Translations under genes and position numbers: made by a program | Part shown: one piece after another, positions 1-7,295 of the stretch | How positions within the stretch are numbered: the first letter of the stretch is position 1 | How the letters are laid out: every line of letters begins with the position of its first letter | NCBI GenBank assembly: GCA_046484535.1 | Contig: JAWOIT010000023.1 | Location: forward strand, 1-19,754 | DNA from: JAPHTQ01 sp046484535 | Lineage (GTDB): Bacteria; Pseudomonadota; Gammaproteobacteria; Thiohalomonadales; Thiohalomonadaceae | Reading direction: 5' to 3' | DNA length: 19,754 nt | Notes under the pieces: model-generated | Told to the model about the DNA's origin: nothing | Database searches by the model: none | Seen by the model: the letters and a program-made list of their open reading frames with translations, nothing else

Positions 1-1212
1 TTGAAAGCAGCCGCAGGTTTGATTTCGGCATTGATCATAATCGCATTGCTCATGTTCTGGTTTGAAAACGCAAAGCAGTCATCAGTGGACGAGTTTCTGT
101 CTAATCATTGGGGCTACCCCATGGCGCCGCAGGGAGAACCACCTTCCGGCTTCAGCGCTTTGGAGGCATCGCTGGCGCCCGAGTCGTGCGCCGCGTGCCA
201 TAGTGAACAGCACAAGCAGTGGCGTGAAAGCCTGCACAGTCACACTATGGGCCCGGGGATCCGTTGGCAGTTGCAACTGATGAACCCTGAGGCCTCCCGT
301 TCGTGCCTCAAGTGTCATGCGCCGCTCACCGAACAATTTGCACTGCACGCCCGGGAGCGCGGCTGGAGCAAGTCCAAAGCGGCTCGCCCGGAACATGTTC
401 CGGCGGATCTGCACCGTAAAGGACTGGCCTGCGCCGCCTGTCATGTACGCCGGCATCAGCGTTTCGGCCCGCCGGCGAAAAGCGAGACGGTTAACCGTAC
501 AGTACACGGCGGTTTTACCGAACATAAGGCATTCGGCGACAGCCGTTTCTGCGCTACCTGCCATCAGTTTCCGGAGGATGGCTCGAGGCTTAACGGCAAG
601 CTGCGTGAAGATACTTATAACCAGTGGCGCCAGAGCCGATTCGCCGCCGAAGGGCGGAGTTGCCAGTCATGTCACATGCCCGAGCGACGCCATGAATGGA
701 AGGGCATCCATGATCCGGAGATGACCCGCTCGGCATTAAGCGTGCAATTCACATCATCCGGGGAGGAGAGTGGAACACAACGGGTAAGCGCGACGGTCAG
801 CAACAGCGGTGCCGGTCACCACTTTCCCACCTACCTCGTTCCGGATGTGCAACTGGTGCTGGAGTACCTTATGCCCTCAGGGGAGGTTAATGAACTGGCG
901 CGTCATACGCTCGCCTGGCGCGCCAATCTGGCGCTTACCGAAGAGCAGTTCGATCAACGCCTGCCGGCCGGTAAGAGTGTGAAGCTGCAGGGTCGGCTGC
1001 CGACCTCTCAAGCAGAGGGTAACTTGCGGCTGCGCGTGAGCGTCGCCCCAAAGCATCAGTACTTGGTCACCTACGAGGATTACCTGGCGCGCAAGGGCGA
1101 TACACTGGACGAAAAGACACTGGGCCTGTTGCAATTGGCCATTCAGGAGGCGCGCAGTTCACAGTATGACTTTGTCGCGGCCGAGCAATCGCTGGGACTG
1201 ATTGCAAAATGA
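1..1212 (+). CDS. Membrane-anchored pentaheme c-type cytochrome (cytochrome c554-like)
   Basis: An open frame of 403 codons begins with TTG at the first base, so the true start may lie upstream. Residues 5-22 form one hydrophobic segment without a clear cleavage site, which suggests an uncleaved anchor with the rest in the periplasm. Five CxxCH heme sites are visible: CAACH 63-67, CLKCH 102-106, CAACH 144-148, CATCH 184-188 and CQSCH 221-225. The spacing and the many extra His residues resemble the cytochrome c554 / multiheme-reductase superfamily. Residues 240-403 lack heme motifs and look beta-rich, with a GAGHHFPT segment near 275. The likely role is electron transfer or reduction of a small substrate in the periplasm; the substrate is unknown. 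It precedes a sigma54 promoter, so it may belong to an upstream transcript. The multiheme call is certain; family and function are inference. Confidence 0.9.
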   Translation: MKAAAGLISALIIIALLMFWFENAKQSSVDEFLSNHWGYPMAPQGEPPSGFSALEASLAPESCAACHSEQHKQWRESLHSHTMGPGIRWQLQLMNPEASRSCLKCHAPLTEQFALHARERGWSKSKAARPEHVPADLHRKGLACAACHVRRHQRFGPPAKSETVNRTVHGGFTEHKAFGDSRFCATCHQFPEDGSRLNGKLREDTYNQWRQSRFAAEGRSCQSCHMPERRHEWKGIHDPEMTRSALSVQFTSSGEESGTQRVSATVSNSGAGHHFPTYLVPDVQLVLEYLMPSGEVNELARHTLAWRANLALTEEQFDQRLPAGKSVKLQGRLPTSQAEGNLRLRVSVAPKHQYLVTYEDYLARKGDTLDEKTLGLLQLAIQEARSSQYDFVAAEQSLGLIAK

Positions 1213-1252
1213 AGCGTGCAGCATTCCGTTACCGTCGATGCAATCTGAGATT
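1200..1252. promoter_or_regulatory. Candidate upstream activator site (two dyads) for the sigma54 promoter
   Basis: Two inverted repeats lie at the distance where NtrC-type activators usually bind. GATTGCA at 1200-1206 is the exact reverse complement of TGCAATC at 1239-1245. AATCT at 1242-1246 and AGATT at 1248-1252 form a tight dyad around G1247. These are about 75-125 bases before the expected transcription start near 1325. Short dyads arise by chance, and the first arm overlaps the end of the cytochrome gene, so this is only a candidate. Confidence 0.22.
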
Positions 1253-1298
1253 TGGTCGTGACTCTTATAACGTATTGAAAATTATAGGTTTGCGTGAT

Positions 1299-1314
1299 TG
1301 GCACGGGATGTGCT
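1299..1314 (+). promoter_or_regulatory. Sigma54 (-24/-12) promoter before the small protein / triheme cytochrome / porin genes
   Basis: The 16 bases TGGCACGGGATGTGCT closely match the sigma54 consensus TGGCACG-N4-TTGCA. The invariant GG (1300-1301) and GC (1312-1313) are separated by exactly 10 bases, and the whole TGGCACG block is perfect; only the first T of the -12 TTGC differs (G at 1310). Transcription should begin near 1325, giving an untranslated leader of about 34 bases before the ATG at 1359. Sigma54 promoters require an AAA+ activator, and one is encoded at 4790-6190. Confidence 0.72.
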
Positions 1315-1358
1315 TTAAAGAGTGTCAATGGTAAATCGAAACCTGAAGGAGGTTTACA

Positions 1359-1616
1359 ATGCGAGCGTTACCGATTATGCCGCTACTCCTCGGGGTAATG
1401 GTTGCAAACACAGCTTTTGCACAAGAGTTTCCCGGCTCCGGCCGATTGAAGTTCAAAAAGGGGCCGGTCTGTATGTGTGACAAGGGTCTGAATGAGAATG
1501 ATATCCAGGCAGCCGAAGAAGTGCGCGAGCAGAGAAGCCGAGAAGGTGTATTGAATGGGTTTATTCAAAACGAAAGCAGCCGAAAGGCAGAGAGGAGGAG
1601 AGATGAAGAAAAGTGA
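1359..1616 (+). CDS. Small exported protein with Cys-Met-Cys motif, unknown function
   Basis: This is an 85-residue protein starting at ATG 1359 with a strong AAGGAGG ribosome site at 1346-1352. Residues 1-21 are a typical signal peptide, with likely cleavage after AFA and a mature N-terminus of QEFPG. The mature part of about 64 residues has one CMC motif (residues 38-40, in GPVCMCDKG) and then a highly charged, probably helical tail rich in Glu, Arg and Lys. There is no CxxCH, so it is not a c-type cytochrome. It is first in the sigma54-driven set and overlaps the next gene by 14 bases, which implies joint expression with the triheme cytochrome and porin. The Cys pair could bind metal or form a disulfide; that is inference. 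I do not recognise the family. Confidence 0.75.
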   Translation: MRALPIMPLLLGVMVANTAFAQEFPGSGRLKFKKGPVCMCDKGLNENDIQAAEEVREQRSREGVLNGFIQNESSRKAERRRDEEK

Positions 1617-2094
1617 AAACACGAGACAAACCAAGAAGCGTTCCGCTCGTGGATTTTGGTTGTCATTGTTAGTAATACCGGCGGTTATGGCCGGCTGGGT
1701 GGCTTACTCCGGTTATGTTATCAGTAATGGTGTGCCCGGCGGTGAGGACGGCAGCTGGAGCTCCGATGTTCTGGCTGAAATCCATGAGGGCATTATCACT
1801 ACTTCGCCCATCAACATGGCCAATGCCTGCGGTCTCGGTGCCTCATCCTGTTTCAAGTGCCACAACGGCAAGCGTGCCGACGCACCCGGCCCGCAGAAGT
1901 GGCATACCGAGCATGAGAAGGTTAACCACTCCTGTGTCGGATGCCACAGCGGTAATGAGCGGTTGATGGTGAAGGGTATGGCGCACCGCAATCTTATCGG
2001 TGATCCGCGCATGAAGTCTGGTGAGACCTGCATGAGCTGCCACAAGGATGCCGATCCCAAGGCGCTGGTCGACCAGTACATGAGCATTGAGTAA
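1603..2094 (+). CDS. Membrane-anchored triheme c-type cytochrome
   Basis: The start is ATG 1603, chosen over an in-frame ATG at 1555 because an AGGAGGAG ribosome site sits just upstream at about 1593-1600. The product has 163 residues. A basic N-terminus (residues 1-16) precedes one hydrophobic segment (about 17-37) that acts as a membrane anchor or signal. Three CxxCH sites follow: CFKCH 83-87, CVGCH 111-115 and CMSCH 143-147. Extra His residues between them (around 98-109 and 123) could be distal heme ligands. The size and spacing resemble small periplasmic multiheme electron carriers of the c3/c7/NrfB type, but I cannot assign a named family. It lies between a small exported protein and a porin, so it probably passes electrons in the periplasm beside that outer-membrane protein. 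Confidence 0.88.
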   Translation: MKKSENTRQTKKRSARGFWLSLLVIPAVMAGWVAYSGYVISNGVPGGEDGSWSSDVLAEIHEGIITTSPINMANACGLGASSCFKCHNGKRADAPGPQKWHTEHEKVNHSCVGCHSGNERLMVKGMAHRNLIGDPRMKSGETCMSCHKDADPKALVDQYMSIE

Positions 2095-2105
2095 AGGGGG
2101 AGAGT

Positions 2106-3269
2106 ATGAATAACAAGCAGAAGTTTCCACTGAGGACAGGACTGGGCGCCGTCGCGCTGGCGGTTTCCAGCATGAGCGCACATGCCGGTCCATCGTTCCA
2201 GGTCGGCGAGCAGGGCTACATGGAACTCAACTATGCGTTACAGGTCTGGGCGCAAAACCGTGGCTATACTTCCGACAATGATGATGGTGATGTCTCCGAT
2301 ACATTCTTGCGCCGCAATCGCATCACCCTGAACGGCCAGTACAATGACTACGTTGGCTTTTATGCTCAGTTGGAGGCGGGCAATGACAGTAAAGGCGGTA
2401 ATGATGATCGAGCCGTTTTTTACCGCGATGCCTATCTGACACTGGATTATCGCGATGAGTTGCGTTTTATTCTCGGCCGTTACAAGAATACATTCAGCCG
2501 TGAGAACCTGGAGGCCTGTCTGGAGCCGTTAACCCTGGATCGGGGGGAATCACTACCCTTCACGCCGTTTGGCGCCAGCCGTGATACGGGCTTCGCTGTC
2601 TGGGGTAATCTTGCCGATGCGATGCTGCAATACCGAATTGCTGTTAATGACGGTCGGGAGGCAGACGAGGTGGTCAAGGATTCACCGCGCATTACAGGAC
2701 GTGTCCACGTCAGTCTGTTGGATCCTGAATACTCCTACGGTTACCGTGGCACCTATCTTGGCACACAGAGTGTCCTGACCATCGGCGCCGCGGTGGACAT
2801 GCAAAACGATGTCGCCTATGACGATTACAGTGCTCGTGAGGGTAGCAAGGACTATTCGGCTACGACCTACGACATCTTCTACGAGCAGCCTTTCTCCTTC
2901 GGTACCATCACCGCTTCAGCAGCGGCTTTCGAGTATACGCTGGACGGATATCCGGTCGACCCAGACCCGTCACTGACGACATGGACCGAGCGTGAAGGTT
3001 ACTATGCGAAAGTCGGTTACCTGTTGCCCGATCCGGTGGGGATCGGCAGGCTGCAGGTGTTCGCACGAACCGAAGAAGTGGAGTATGGGGAAGATACCGG
3101 CTTGTCCGACAGAAGCCTCAATTCCTTTGGCGCACATTACTATATTAACGGACAGTCGCTGAAGATCAGCCTTGAGCATGCAAGCACAAAGTTTGATGAA
3201 CAGGATTCCGATAATGCTTCCTTGCAGGACTATGATCAAACCACCCTTGGCTTGCAGATGATTTTCTAA
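2106..3269 (+). CDS. Outer-membrane porin (phosphate-selective porin O/P-like beta-barrel)
   Basis: This 387-residue protein begins at ATG 2106, 11 bases after the triheme cytochrome stop, with a GGGGGAG ribosome site at 2096-2102. Residues 1-27 are a signal peptide ending in AHA. The mature part is built of alternating hydrophobic and polar residues with many Tyr, Asp and Gly, including segments such as LRRNRITLNGQYNDYVGFYAQ, LRFILGRYK and YAKVGYLLPD. It ends in LGLQMIF, and a C-terminal Phe is the usual signal for outer-membrane assembly by the Bam machinery. The sequence style is that of the OprP/OprO-like porin group, with an acidic loop near residue 56-62. Its barrel of perhaps 16 strands is smaller than MtrB-type conduit barrels, so it could simply admit a substrate. 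Alternatively it could house a cytochrome. Outer-membrane location is secure; substrate is not. Confidence 0.85.
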   Translation: MNNKQKFPLRTGLGAVALAVSSMSAHAGPSFQVGEQGYMELNYALQVWAQNRGYTSDNDDGDVSDTFLRRNRITLNGQYNDYVGFYAQLEAGNDSKGGNDDRAVFYRDAYLTLDYRDELRFILGRYKNTFSRENLEACLEPLTLDRGESLPFTPFGASRDTGFAVWGNLADAMLQYRIAVNDGREADEVVKDSPRITGRVHVSLLDPEYSYGYRGTYLGTQSVLTIGAAVDMQNDVAYDDYSAREGSKDYSATTYDIFYEQPFSFGTITASAAAFEYTLDGYPVDPDPSLTTWTEREGYYAKVGYLLPDPVGIGRLQVFARTEEVEYGEDTGLSDRSLNSFGAHYYINGQSLKISLEHASTKFDEQDSDNASLQDYDQTTLGLQMIF

Positions 3270-3375
3270 GTGAGTGATGTTTATATGCCTGTTGCTTTTT
3301 TGTGATATAAAGGAACTCAACAGACCGGAGGGATCCGGCATTGGAGGCGTATAACTTAGGTGGTACAAGATTATA

Positions 3376-4797
3376 ATGCGATTCTTTTGTAACTCTCTTG
3401 TGAGGGTGTTCCTCCTTATGGCCGCTAGCGTCCCTCTCGCTGCGGTCATCTTTTTTATGGTCACCACAACGGTTCCTCAAACGGAAACAGTGGTGATTCT
3501 GTTCAGTTCCGCACTGGGTATCTATGCTTTTGCGATCCATCTGCTCTCGCAACGTCGGGTTATCATGCGGTTGCATGATGCGATACTCGATGCACAGGAG
3601 GGTACCCTGTCCAATGTTACCAATACCCGAATATGTAATGCGCAGATGGGCAGACTGGTGCATGACTACAACACCATGATGAATAACCTCAGCGCCATGT
3701 TCTCTACGGTTGAGGAGTGTCAGAACAGAGTGGTCAATGAACGAAACAAGATGGATGCGCTTCTGGGAAGTATGCCGGGGGCATTGATCTCTGTAGATGA
3801 CTATTTGAATATCACCAATATTAATCCTCTTGCAGCGGAACTTTTCGATTGTGAACCGGAGTGGCTGCTGGGGAAGATGTTGTTCGACGTTATCGAGCTG
3901 GACCAGTCGGATCATGATGCTCTGCGTGATGCGTTTCTCTACAAGCAAGAGGTAAAGAACTTTGTTATTCACACAGATATTGCAGGTGTGAAGCATTATA
4001 TTTCTGTCAATATCGCTTTTTATTCTGAGCACGAAGCAGAACTCGATGCCGTTATCACCCTTCAGGACATTACCGATTATCAGCGGTTGCTCGACTCGGT
4101 ATATAATCGCGAAAAGCTCGTTGCTATGGGCCAGATGGCCGCAGGTATCGCACATGAGCTCAATACCCCTCTTGGAAATATTCTCGGCTATTCACAGCTG
4201 GTTTGTGACGTACGAATCGAGCAGGAAAAGAAGAACCGCTACACAGGTTTTATCGCTGATGAGGCGCGGCGCTGTTCACGTATCGTCAATGATCTATTGA
4301 ACTATGCACGGCGGGACAGTTGCAGCGATGAGTTGTGTGATGTCAATGCCCTGGTTAGGGACATGGTAGACACATTCCTCACCTGCAGACTGAAACGCCA
4401 GGATGTAGAGATTCAGTTAGACTTACAGCCACAGCTTCCAACCGTCGAGGTGCCATGCGGGGAGCTGGATATCGTCCTTTCCAACCTTTTGCTCAATGCC
4501 CTGCATGAGCTCGAAGGGATGGATGGGGGTGTGGTGCGTATCACATCTCGAAATATCGGCACCAAAAGTATCGAAATCGCCGTAGAAGACAATGGCAAGG
4601 GTATTCCGACCGAGTTCAGGCGAAAAATATTTGAACCATTTTATACCACCAAGGAGGCGGGTGATGGTAGTGGCCTGGGTCTTTCTATAAGCCAGGCGAT
4701 GATGAGCCGAAGAGGGGGTGAGCTATTGCTGGATTCGGATTATGCCGACGGAGCACGTTTTGTGATCCGCTTGCGTGGAGTTGTAGGCAATGAGTAA
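3376..4797 (+). CDS. PAS-containing membrane sensor histidine kinase
   Basis: The 473-residue protein has two N-terminal membrane helices (about residues 8-30 and 38-56) separated by only a short loop, so the stimulus is probably sensed within the membrane or cytoplasm. A linker/coiled coil follows (60-125), then a PAS domain (about 125-238, with MPGALISVDDYLNITNIN at its start). The HisKA domain carries the phospho-accepting His260 in AGIAHELNTPLGN. The ATPase domain shows NLLLNAL (N box), DNGKGI (G1), the FEPFYTTK F box and GSGLGLS (G2), so it is catalytically complete. The layout matches NtrB/ZraS/AtoS-type kinases that partner sigma54 activators. It overlaps the regulator gene by 8 bases. 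The ribosome site before ATG 3376 is weak (TAGGTGG), so the exact start is less sure than the identity. Confidence 0.93.
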   Translation: MRFFCNSLVRVFLLMAASVPLAAVIFFMVTTTVPQTETVVILFSSALGIYAFAIHLLSQRRVIMRLHDAILDAQEGTLSNVTNTRICNAQMGRLVHDYNTMMNNLSAMFSTVEECQNRVVNERNKMDALLGSMPGALISVDDYLNITNINPLAAELFDCEPEWLLGKMLFDVIELDQSDHDALRDAFLYKQEVKNFVIHTDIAGVKHYISVNIAFYSEHEAELDAVITLQDITDYQRLLDSVYNREKLVAMGQMAAGIAHELNTPLGNILGYSQLVCDVRIEQEKKNRYTGFIADEARRCSRIVNDLLNYARRDSCSDELCDVNALVRDMVDTFLTCRLKRQDVEIQLDLQPQLPTVEVPCGELDIVLSNLLLNALHELEGMDGGVVRITSRNIGTKSIEIAVEDNGKGIPTEFRRKIFEPFYTTKEAGDGSGLGLSISQAMMSRRGGELLLDSDYADGARFVIRLRGVVGNE

Positions 4798-6190
4798 TGA
4801 CGCGAGCATAGGTAATATGGCTGAAGCGAATGAAAATCTGAAAATAATTATTGCTGAAGATGACGAGCGGATGCGTGAACTCGTGGCTACTATCATTGAG
4901 GGCCTGGATGTAGAGGTGGTTCCTGCCGACAGCTCCCAGCACGCTCTGGACCTCATTGAGTCAAGCAATAACATTGCAGTAGTGGTTACCGACCTGAAGA
5001 TGCCGTTCGTCGATGGCGTAGATGTACTCAAGTTCGCCCGTAAGGTAAACCCGCGCACGCAGGTGGTGATGATTACCGGCCACGGCACCGTTGAGTCTGC
5101 CGTAGAGGCCCTCAAGGCCGGTGCATTCGACTATATACGCAAACCTTTCGATAATGCCGAACTTTATCATACCGTCAGCCGGGCACTGGAACACTATCGC
5201 CTAGGTATGGAAAACGAACGACTCCGTTCTTCCTGCGATGATGAGCAGGGCCACCAACTGTTGTTTGGTAAAACAGCTGCGATGTCGCAGGTCGAGTCAC
5301 TTACCGATGCGGCCTCGGCCTATGATTGCAATGTCTTAATCGCCGGTGAAAGCGGTTCCGGAAAGGAATTGATCGCACGTCGTATACACGCCTTGAGCGA
5401 TCGCCACGACGAGGCTTTTGTCGCAATCAACTGCGCCGCCATACCGGAGAATATCATTGAAAGCGAATTGTTCGGCTATGTTAAAGGGGCGTTTACGGGG
5501 GCCGACCGCAACAAGGAAGGGCTTTTTTCCCGCGCTAATGGCGGTACACTTTTTCTTGATGAAATTAACAACGCGTCTCTTTCTTTGCAGGCCAAACTGT
5601 TGCGGGTGTTACAGGATAGCAGTTACTACGCGCTTGGTGATACCGAACCTAAGAGCGTTGATGTTCGCGTGATTGCCGCCTCGAACCGTAATCTTCAGAA
5701 GATGATCCAGGAGGGAGAGTTTCGCCAGGATCTCTATTATAGGCTAAAGGTTGTCGATATCGTACTGCCACCTCTTCGAGAACGCCGGCAGGATATCCCC
5801 TTGCTGGCCAATTTTTTCCTTAATCGCCATGCAAAAAAGTTGGATAAGGATGTGGAAAGTTTGTCGACCAAGGTGCTTGGGGCGTTGATGAGACACAATT
5901 GGCCCGGTAATGTGCGAGAGTTGGAGAATGTCATCCAGCGCATGGTGATTATGACGCAAGGTAAAAAGATCGATGAAGATGTGTTGCCCCCGGAGTTGGT
6001 TAGCGAGGAGAGTGGCGAAGGTAGTGCGCTTGACTTCATATCACCGCAAAGTCTTGAGGAGGTCGAGGCATATTTCATTAGAAAAACCCTGAGGGAACAG
6101 GACTGGGATCGATCACTTACCGCGGAGATTCTGGGTATCGACAAATCCACCTTATGGCGCAAGATGAAACGGTATCAGATTACAGAATGA
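4790..6190 (+). CDS. NtrC-family sigma54-dependent response regulator
   Basis: This 466-residue regulator has the three classical domains. The receiver (about 17-130) carries the acidic pair Glu23-Asp24-Asp25, phospho-acceptor Asp68 in VVVTDLKMP, Thr96 and Lys118. The AAA+ domain (about 155-390) has Walker A GESGSGKE (186-193), the sigma54-contacting GAFTGA loop (233-238), Walker B GGTLFLDEI (251-259) and the arginine-finger region FRQDLYYRL (311-319). A Fis-type helix-turn-helix closes the protein (about 440-463, LTAEILGIDKSTLWRKMKRY). All residues needed to activate sigma54 polymerase are present. Its kinase is encoded directly before it, and the next gene overlaps its stop as ATGA. The clearest sigma54 promoter in the window lies at 1299-1314, so the triheme cytochrome/porin genes are the natural target; that link is inferred. 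Confidence 0.95.
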   Translation: MSNDASIGNMAEANENLKIIIAEDDERMRELVATIIEGLDVEVVPADSSQHALDLIESSNNIAVVVTDLKMPFVDGVDVLKFARKVNPRTQVVMITGHGTVESAVEALKAGAFDYIRKPFDNAELYHTVSRALEHYRLGMENERLRSSCDDEQGHQLLFGKTAAMSQVESLTDAASAYDCNVLIAGESGSGKELIARRIHALSDRHDEAFVAINCAAIPENIIESELFGYVKGAFTGADRNKEGLFSRANGGTLFLDEINNASLSLQAKLLRVLQDSSYYALGDTEPKSVDVRVIAASNRNLQKMIQEGEFRQDLYYRLKVVDIVLPPLRERRQDIPLLANFFLNRHAKKLDKDVESLSTKVLGALMRHNWPGNVRELENVIQRMVIMTQGKKIDEDVLPPELVSEESGEGSALDFISPQSLEEVEAYFIRKTLREQDWDRSLTAEILGIDKSTLWRKMKRYQITE

Positions 6191-6891
6191 AAAAAATCTC
6201 ACTTATATTACTGTTCGCTTTTTCGTACTCACTTCCAGCCCATGAAGATGCAGTGTTGCTGGAGCGAATCGAATTACTGGAGCAGCGCGTCGAGCTACTT
6301 GAAAAGAAGTATGCAGTTTCGAGACCCGAGATCGAAACTGAGGATGCTCTCATTGGTCAGGCAATGGTACGCTATTGGCTCGGTAAAAAGTCACCCTTTC
6401 CGGTATCGACTGAGCAACCTTTGGCAACCGGCAAGACGAAGCTGGACCAGGACTTTAACCTGCGTCCGCAGGATTATGGTGTAACCATTGGTGACGGCAG
6501 CCTCTTTTCGAAGCAGTTGGACCCCTCGCTTTATCCGTTCGCTTCGCTCTCGGTTGATGGAGTATTAAAACTCCCTGATACCGGGGAATATACCCTAGTC
6601 ATGAAGCCTACACCGCCACGTGAGGTCGGTGGGGCGGGTAATGTAGAGCTGGCCGTGGATATTTACCTCGATGGCAAGAAGGTACTCTCACAACCCTACT
6701 CATCATCCCTTGCACAGACACAGGTACAGCTGACACTGACGGAAGGGGAAACCGCCTTCCGTATGGAGCTGGTATCCCGTTCACCCGGTTTTGGTCCGAG
6801 CCCGACCAAAGCCACTCTTTTTGTCGGGCTTAAGACCGGAGATTCAGTGAGTCCTGAGCCGATTGGTCAGTTTTTGCTACCGCCGCACTGA
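6187..6891 (+). CDS. Exported coiled-coil and beta-rich protein, unknown function
   Basis: The start ATG 6187 overlaps the regulator stop as ATGA and gives 234 residues; an in-frame ATG at 6154 would lie inside the regulator gene and hide the signal peptide. Residues 1-18 form a signal peptide (KKISLILLFAFSYSLPA). A leucine-rich heptad stretch follows at about 22-40 (LLERIELLEQRVELLEKKY), likely a short coiled coil that drives oligomerisation. From about residue 100 the chain is beta-rich, with FASLSVDGVLKLPDTGEYTL and VELAVDIYLDGKKV, which faintly recalls PA14-like lectin domains (weak resemblance only). There are no Cys residues and no heme sites. The coupling to the kinase and regulator suggests a periplasmic accessory, possibly a signal-binding partner of the sensor. 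I do not recognise the family. Confidence 0.72.
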   Translation: MKKISLILLFAFSYSLPAHEDAVLLERIELLEQRVELLEKKYAVSRPEIETEDALIGQAMVRYWLGKKSPFPVSTEQPLATGKTKLDQDFNLRPQDYGVTIGDGSLFSKQLDPSLYPFASLSVDGVLKLPDTGEYTLVMKPTPPREVGGAGNVELAVDIYLDGKKVLSQPYSSSLAQTQVQLTLTEGETAFRMELVSRSPGFGPSPTKATLFVGLKTGDSVSPEPIGQFLLPPH

Positions 6892-7295
6892 AAGTAGGAA
6901 ATCGCTCCTATCGGCGACATGGTGATGACTGCCGTCTTTGGTATTGAATATTTCCATTGGGTGCCCGGACACTCGGCTTCCGACTGTATTGGGTGTGCGG
7001 TGAAAAATGAGAGCATTCAGTTGTGGCTAAATTGCCTCAAATGGCCCAAAATTACATGACATACCCTGAGAAATCCTATTGGACTCCTGAGGATATTGGG
7101 TAGCGTGGAACGAGTATGATAAAAGACACGATATTTTTTGATTTGGCTCATCCGCACCTTTTACGAAGTGATTGAAAAGTCTATTCATATCATAGGGTTA
7201 TATTCCCTTTCAAGTGTGTGTATAATCTCGTGCGCCGATGTGGTTCAATAATGGGTTTGCCGCTTCCGCACTAGGGATGGGACTGAACGTATATT
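6892..7295. other. 404-base intergenic region before the type II secretion operon
   Basis: No convincing gene or RNA is visible. Just after the preceding stop there is a small dyad, TAGGA/TCCTA around 6896-6912, without a T tract, so it is at best a weak terminator. AT content rises toward the right end, where the promoter candidate for gspC sits. An open frame from 7238 to 7489 overlaps gspC in another frame and looks like chance. Confidence 0.5.
7198..7226 (+). promoter_or_regulatory. Sigma70-type promoter candidate for the gsp operon
   Basis: A perfect TATAAT -10 box lies at 7221-7226. With a 17-base spacer the -35 position (7198-7203) reads TTATAT, a poor match to TTGACA. A better -35 (TTGAAA, 7172-7177) is too far away. 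The predicted start near 7233 leaves a leader of about 60 bases before gspC. The location in the AT-rich stretch before a 12-gene operon supports it; the weak -35 suggests an activator or low basal use. Confidence 0.45.

Noticed and set aside
82..564. Minus-strand open frame of 160 codons
   Set aside because: It lies opposite the pentaheme cytochrome whose CxxCH pattern proves the plus strand; the product has no recognisable feature.
3325..3338. Small dyad CCGGA-GGGA-TCCGG between the porin and the kinase gene
   Set aside because: A five-base stem without a T tract is too weak for a terminator and has no partner site to support an operator.
3372..3377. TATAAT overlapping the kinase start codon
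   Set aside because: No -35 is found at the right distance, and transcription would start inside the gene.
3166..4155. Minus-strand open frame of 329 codons
   Set aside because: It crosses the end of the porin, the intergenic gap and the kinase; its composition is that of an antisense shadow and the kinase domains are clear on the plus strand.
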